From Sphingobacteriia bacterium (GTDB lineage Bacteria; Bacteroidota; Bacteroidia; Chitinophagales; Chitinophagaceae), in the NCBI GenBank assembly GCA_947456855.1, contig CANGTR010000006.1, forward strand, positions 1-63,385: a DNA stretch of 63,385 nucleotides, read 5' to 3'. The translations under genes were made by a program, and so were the position numbers. Below, one piece after another: positions 61,915 to 63,385 of this stretch. The first letter of the stretch is position 1. Each line of letters opens with the position of its first letter. A model generated the notes under the pieces. The model saw only the letters and a program-made list of their open reading frames with translations. It searched no databases and was not told the origin of the DNA.

Positions 61915-62709
61915 TTAAGCAGAAATTTCCACCCAAGTATGATCTGCCAATAATTTCACAGATGATACAAATTGTTTGAATGGTCCAGATTTACCCCATT
62001 CGTTCGGAGCTACTAAAGAAAGCAGATATGCGCCATCGTTTTTTTCATACAAATGATAGGTATGGCCAATTTGAGGTTTAAAAGTTAGTCGGGTCTCATA
62101 AATCATCATACTCAATTCTTTGCGCTTCTTGATTTCTTGTGCTTGTTTAGCCAATAATTCTATTTGTTGTCTTATCTGATCAAGTTGCATATTGGTTTGA
62201 TCTTCCATTGCACTCAAGGCTTTGTGCTTAATTACGCCTTCCTTAGTTGGCCTAATAACAACTCCTGAAACAGATGATGCATAAGGTAAAACACTTAGTT
62301 GTTTGTGATATATTTCGATATTATTAAAAGGATTTTGCTCTTTATTAATACCGGTATGCGTAATTTTTAAATACCCATTGGGCATTATTTCATGAACTAC
62401 TTTTAAAACAAGAACATCGTTTTTAAAAAATTCAATTTGAAGGGTTGATGAATCAACGATATTGGCAATGTAGGTATTGGCCAACACTTCATTGTTAAAA
62501 GGTCTTGAAAGATTATCAGGTATAATTTCATATTGGCTGTAAAAAGCTTCATTGTCTATATTTACCCAATTGCTTATAAGTGAAATTGCATGGCCATTTT
62601 GGATACTTTCTATCTTGTAATTGCCATTCTTGGGCGCCAAACCATTATCGAAAATACATTTTTCAGGAAACAACTGCCAACTAGCTAGAAAATTATAGGC
62701 TTGTACCAT
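61915..62709 (-). CDS. DUF2452-like protein
   Basis: A 264-residue soluble protein in two parts. The first (1-130) is beta-rich and lipocalin-like, with YNFLASWQLFPEKCIFDNG and IEFFKNDVLVLKVVHEIMPNGYLKI. The second (about 140-264) matches my memory of DUF2452: SGVVIRPTKEGVIKHKALSAMEDQT, a short coiled coil QLDQIRQQIELLAKQAQEIKKR, then SMMIYETRLTFKPQIGHTYHLYEKNDGAYLLSLVAPNEWG. No enzyme motif is seen. If correct, this is a fusion of a family usually found as the second part alone (unverified). Confidence 0.65.
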   Translation of the reverse strand: MVQAYNFLASWQLFPEKCIFDNGLAPKNGNYKIESIQNGHAISLISNWVNIDNEAFYSQYEIIPDNLSRPFNNEVLANTYIANIVDSSTLQIEFFKNDVLVLKVVHEIMPNGYLKITHTGINKEQNPFNNIEIYHKQLSVLPYASSVSGVVIRPTKEGVIKHKALSAMEDQTNMQLDQIRQQIELLAKQAQEIKKRKELSMMIYETRLTFKPQIGHTYHLYEKNDGAYLLSLVAPNEWGKSGPFKQFVSSVKLLADHTWVEISA

Positions 62710-62770
62710 AAAACAGTAATTATTGTATACCTATTACAATTATTGGAACCAATAGTTGCTTTAAGTCAAT

Positions 62771-62799
62771 AAAAAACCTGCAGTTTGGGGCTGCAGGTT
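62771..62799 (-). terminator. Terminator of the DUF2911 gene
   Basis: AACCTGCAG (62775-62783) pairs perfectly with CTGCAGGTT (62791-62799). On the minus strand it ends in a U run, 20 bases past the stop. Confidence 0.85.
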
Positions 62800-62818
62800 C
62801 AAAAAAATAAATAAAAAG

Positions 62819-63328
62819 CTATTTAACAGTGAAATCTATCTGTAAAGTACCCCAATTTAAAGATACATTACCCTTACTAGAAATGGCATAAGTTAAACGC
62901 TCCATTGATGTATTAGTGGTGCTTGATGACACATTTACCCTTAACGCATCATCGGCCTCTTTATAACTAAAGGCACCCCATTGTTTCCAGGTTTTATTGA
63001 AAATAAGGGTCCAATCGTTTCCATTATTAATGGCAAAGAAACCATATTTACCAGCTGGCAAAGCTTTTCCATTGACCATTGCATCTTTGGTAATTTCAAA
63101 TACGGTGGCATCATTTGCGCCAGCCCTCCAAACTTTCCCCTGCATTGGCTCTACATCTTTACCAATGGTTCTTCCTTTTAATGCAGGAGAACTATAATTG
63201 ATGGTAATTAATGTGCCGTTTTGTAATGTAGCAGATGCAGTGGCTGGTGGACTTGGCTTTTGGGCGCATGCAGATCCAATGGTTATCAAAACCAGTAGAA
63301 TTGCAGAAAACAATATTGATTTTTTCAT
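62819..63328 (-). CDS. DUF2911 secreted protein
   Basis: With the start at MKKSILF (63328) the product has 169 residues and a signal peptide ending GSACAQ. The mature part matches DUF2911: LITINYSSPALKGRTIG, GKVWRAGANDATVFEITKDAMVNGKALPAGKYGFFAI, WTLIFNKTWKQWGAFSY and MERLTYAI. It is likely periplasmic or secreted. A cysteine at the signal peptide end (SACAQ) could allow lipidation, but the site is not a clean lipobox. An ATG at 63337 adds three residues. The function is unknown. Confidence 0.85.
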   Translation of the reverse strand: MKKSILFSAILLVLITIGSACAQKPSPPATASATLQNGTLITINYSSPALKGRTIGKDVEPMQGKVWRAGANDATVFEITKDAMVNGKALPAGKYGFFAINNGNDWTLIFNKTWKQWGAFSYKEADDALRVNVSSSTTNTSMERLTYAISSKGNVSLNWGTLQIDFTVK

Positions 63329-63385
63329 AAATAACATTTATTTTAAAAACGAAATTGAAGAAAAAAAGTTGATATTATCTAGGAA

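Noticed and set aside
1..63385. Prophage, integrative element, insertion sequence or toxin-antitoxin locus
   Set aside because: No transposase, integrase, phage structural gene or recognisable toxin-antitoxin pair was found on either strand.

Overview
The window is chromosomal DNA from a member of the Bacteroidota, most likely a Chitinophagaceae-type bacterium (inference; no 16S gene is present). The evidence is AT-rich DNA, Bacteroidota-type promoters (a TAnnTTTG -7 box, in the best cases with TTG 19-21 bases upstream), a SusC/SusD pair, other TonB-dependent outer-membrane proteins, lipoproteins with short lipoboxes, a bacillithiol pathway enzyme (BshB1) with a bacilliredoxin, and many families largely confined to this phylum (DUF3347, DUF3810, DUF4397, DUF2911, DUF2452 and an MG2/plug protein). 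Gene order looks like ordinary core genome. I see no insertion sequence, integrase, prophage or CRISPR array, and one tRNA gene.

Layout. 1-5.5 kb: an ABC-F ATPase cut by the window edge, a DUF3347 lipoprotein followed by a TonB receptor, and a secreted two-part protein. 5.5-8.9 kb: translation block thrS-infC-rpmI-rplT with an internal promoter and leader hairpins. 8.9-13.5 kb: arginine decarboxylase, an NTF2-like secreted protein, a TraB/GumN - ECF sigma - four-helix membrane protein operon, and Hsp20. 13.7-19.2 kb: bacilliredoxin, lgt, yajQ, zinc-free L31, bshB1, aguB and aguA. 19.2-27.7 kb: a double heptamer repeat array, smpB-accD, fructose-bisphosphate aldolase, two envelope proteins, cystathionine beta-synthase, and the yceD-rpmF-plsX-acyltransferase cluster. 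27.7-34.8 kb: DUF3810 protein, TspO, dCTP deaminase divergent from a phosphopantetheinyl transferase, a kinase-like orphan overlapping a DUF2130 nuclease-like protein, a porin, and tRNA-Leu(GAG) with a GC-rich palindromic island. 34.8-42.1 kb: argS, a GtrA protein, dnaK, dnaG and a DeoR regulator. 42.3-51.4 kb: SusC-SusD-DUF4397-FAS1, then an MG2/plug protein. 51.4-63.4 kb: DnaJ-like and STAS-like proteins divergent from clpC, ubiX, a glucan phosphorylase-like protein, a lipoprotein, an Nramp-UspA fusion, isocitrate dehydrogenase, and DUF2452 and DUF2911 proteins.

How genes work together. Arginine decarboxylase (8.96 kb), AguA (18.1 kb) and AguB (17.2 kb) together make a full arginine-agmatine-N-carbamoylputrescine-putrescine route. 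BshB1 and BrxA belong to bacillithiol metabolism. YceD-L32-PlsX-acyltransferase, AccD and the phosphopantetheinyl transferase serve lipid and acyl-carrier metabolism. The DeoR regulator plus SusCD looks like a regulated outer-membrane import locus.

Most unusual signals: (1) 7-bp tandem repeat arrays that start at or just after the stop codons of the arginine decarboxylase, aguA and smpB genes; (2) an overlapping pair encoding a PD-(D/E)XK-like DUF2130 protein and a protein with a kinase-like residue pattern; (3) a glucan phosphorylase whose PLP-anchoring lysine position is threonine; (4) a GC-rich multi-hairpin palindrome directly behind tRNA-Leu.
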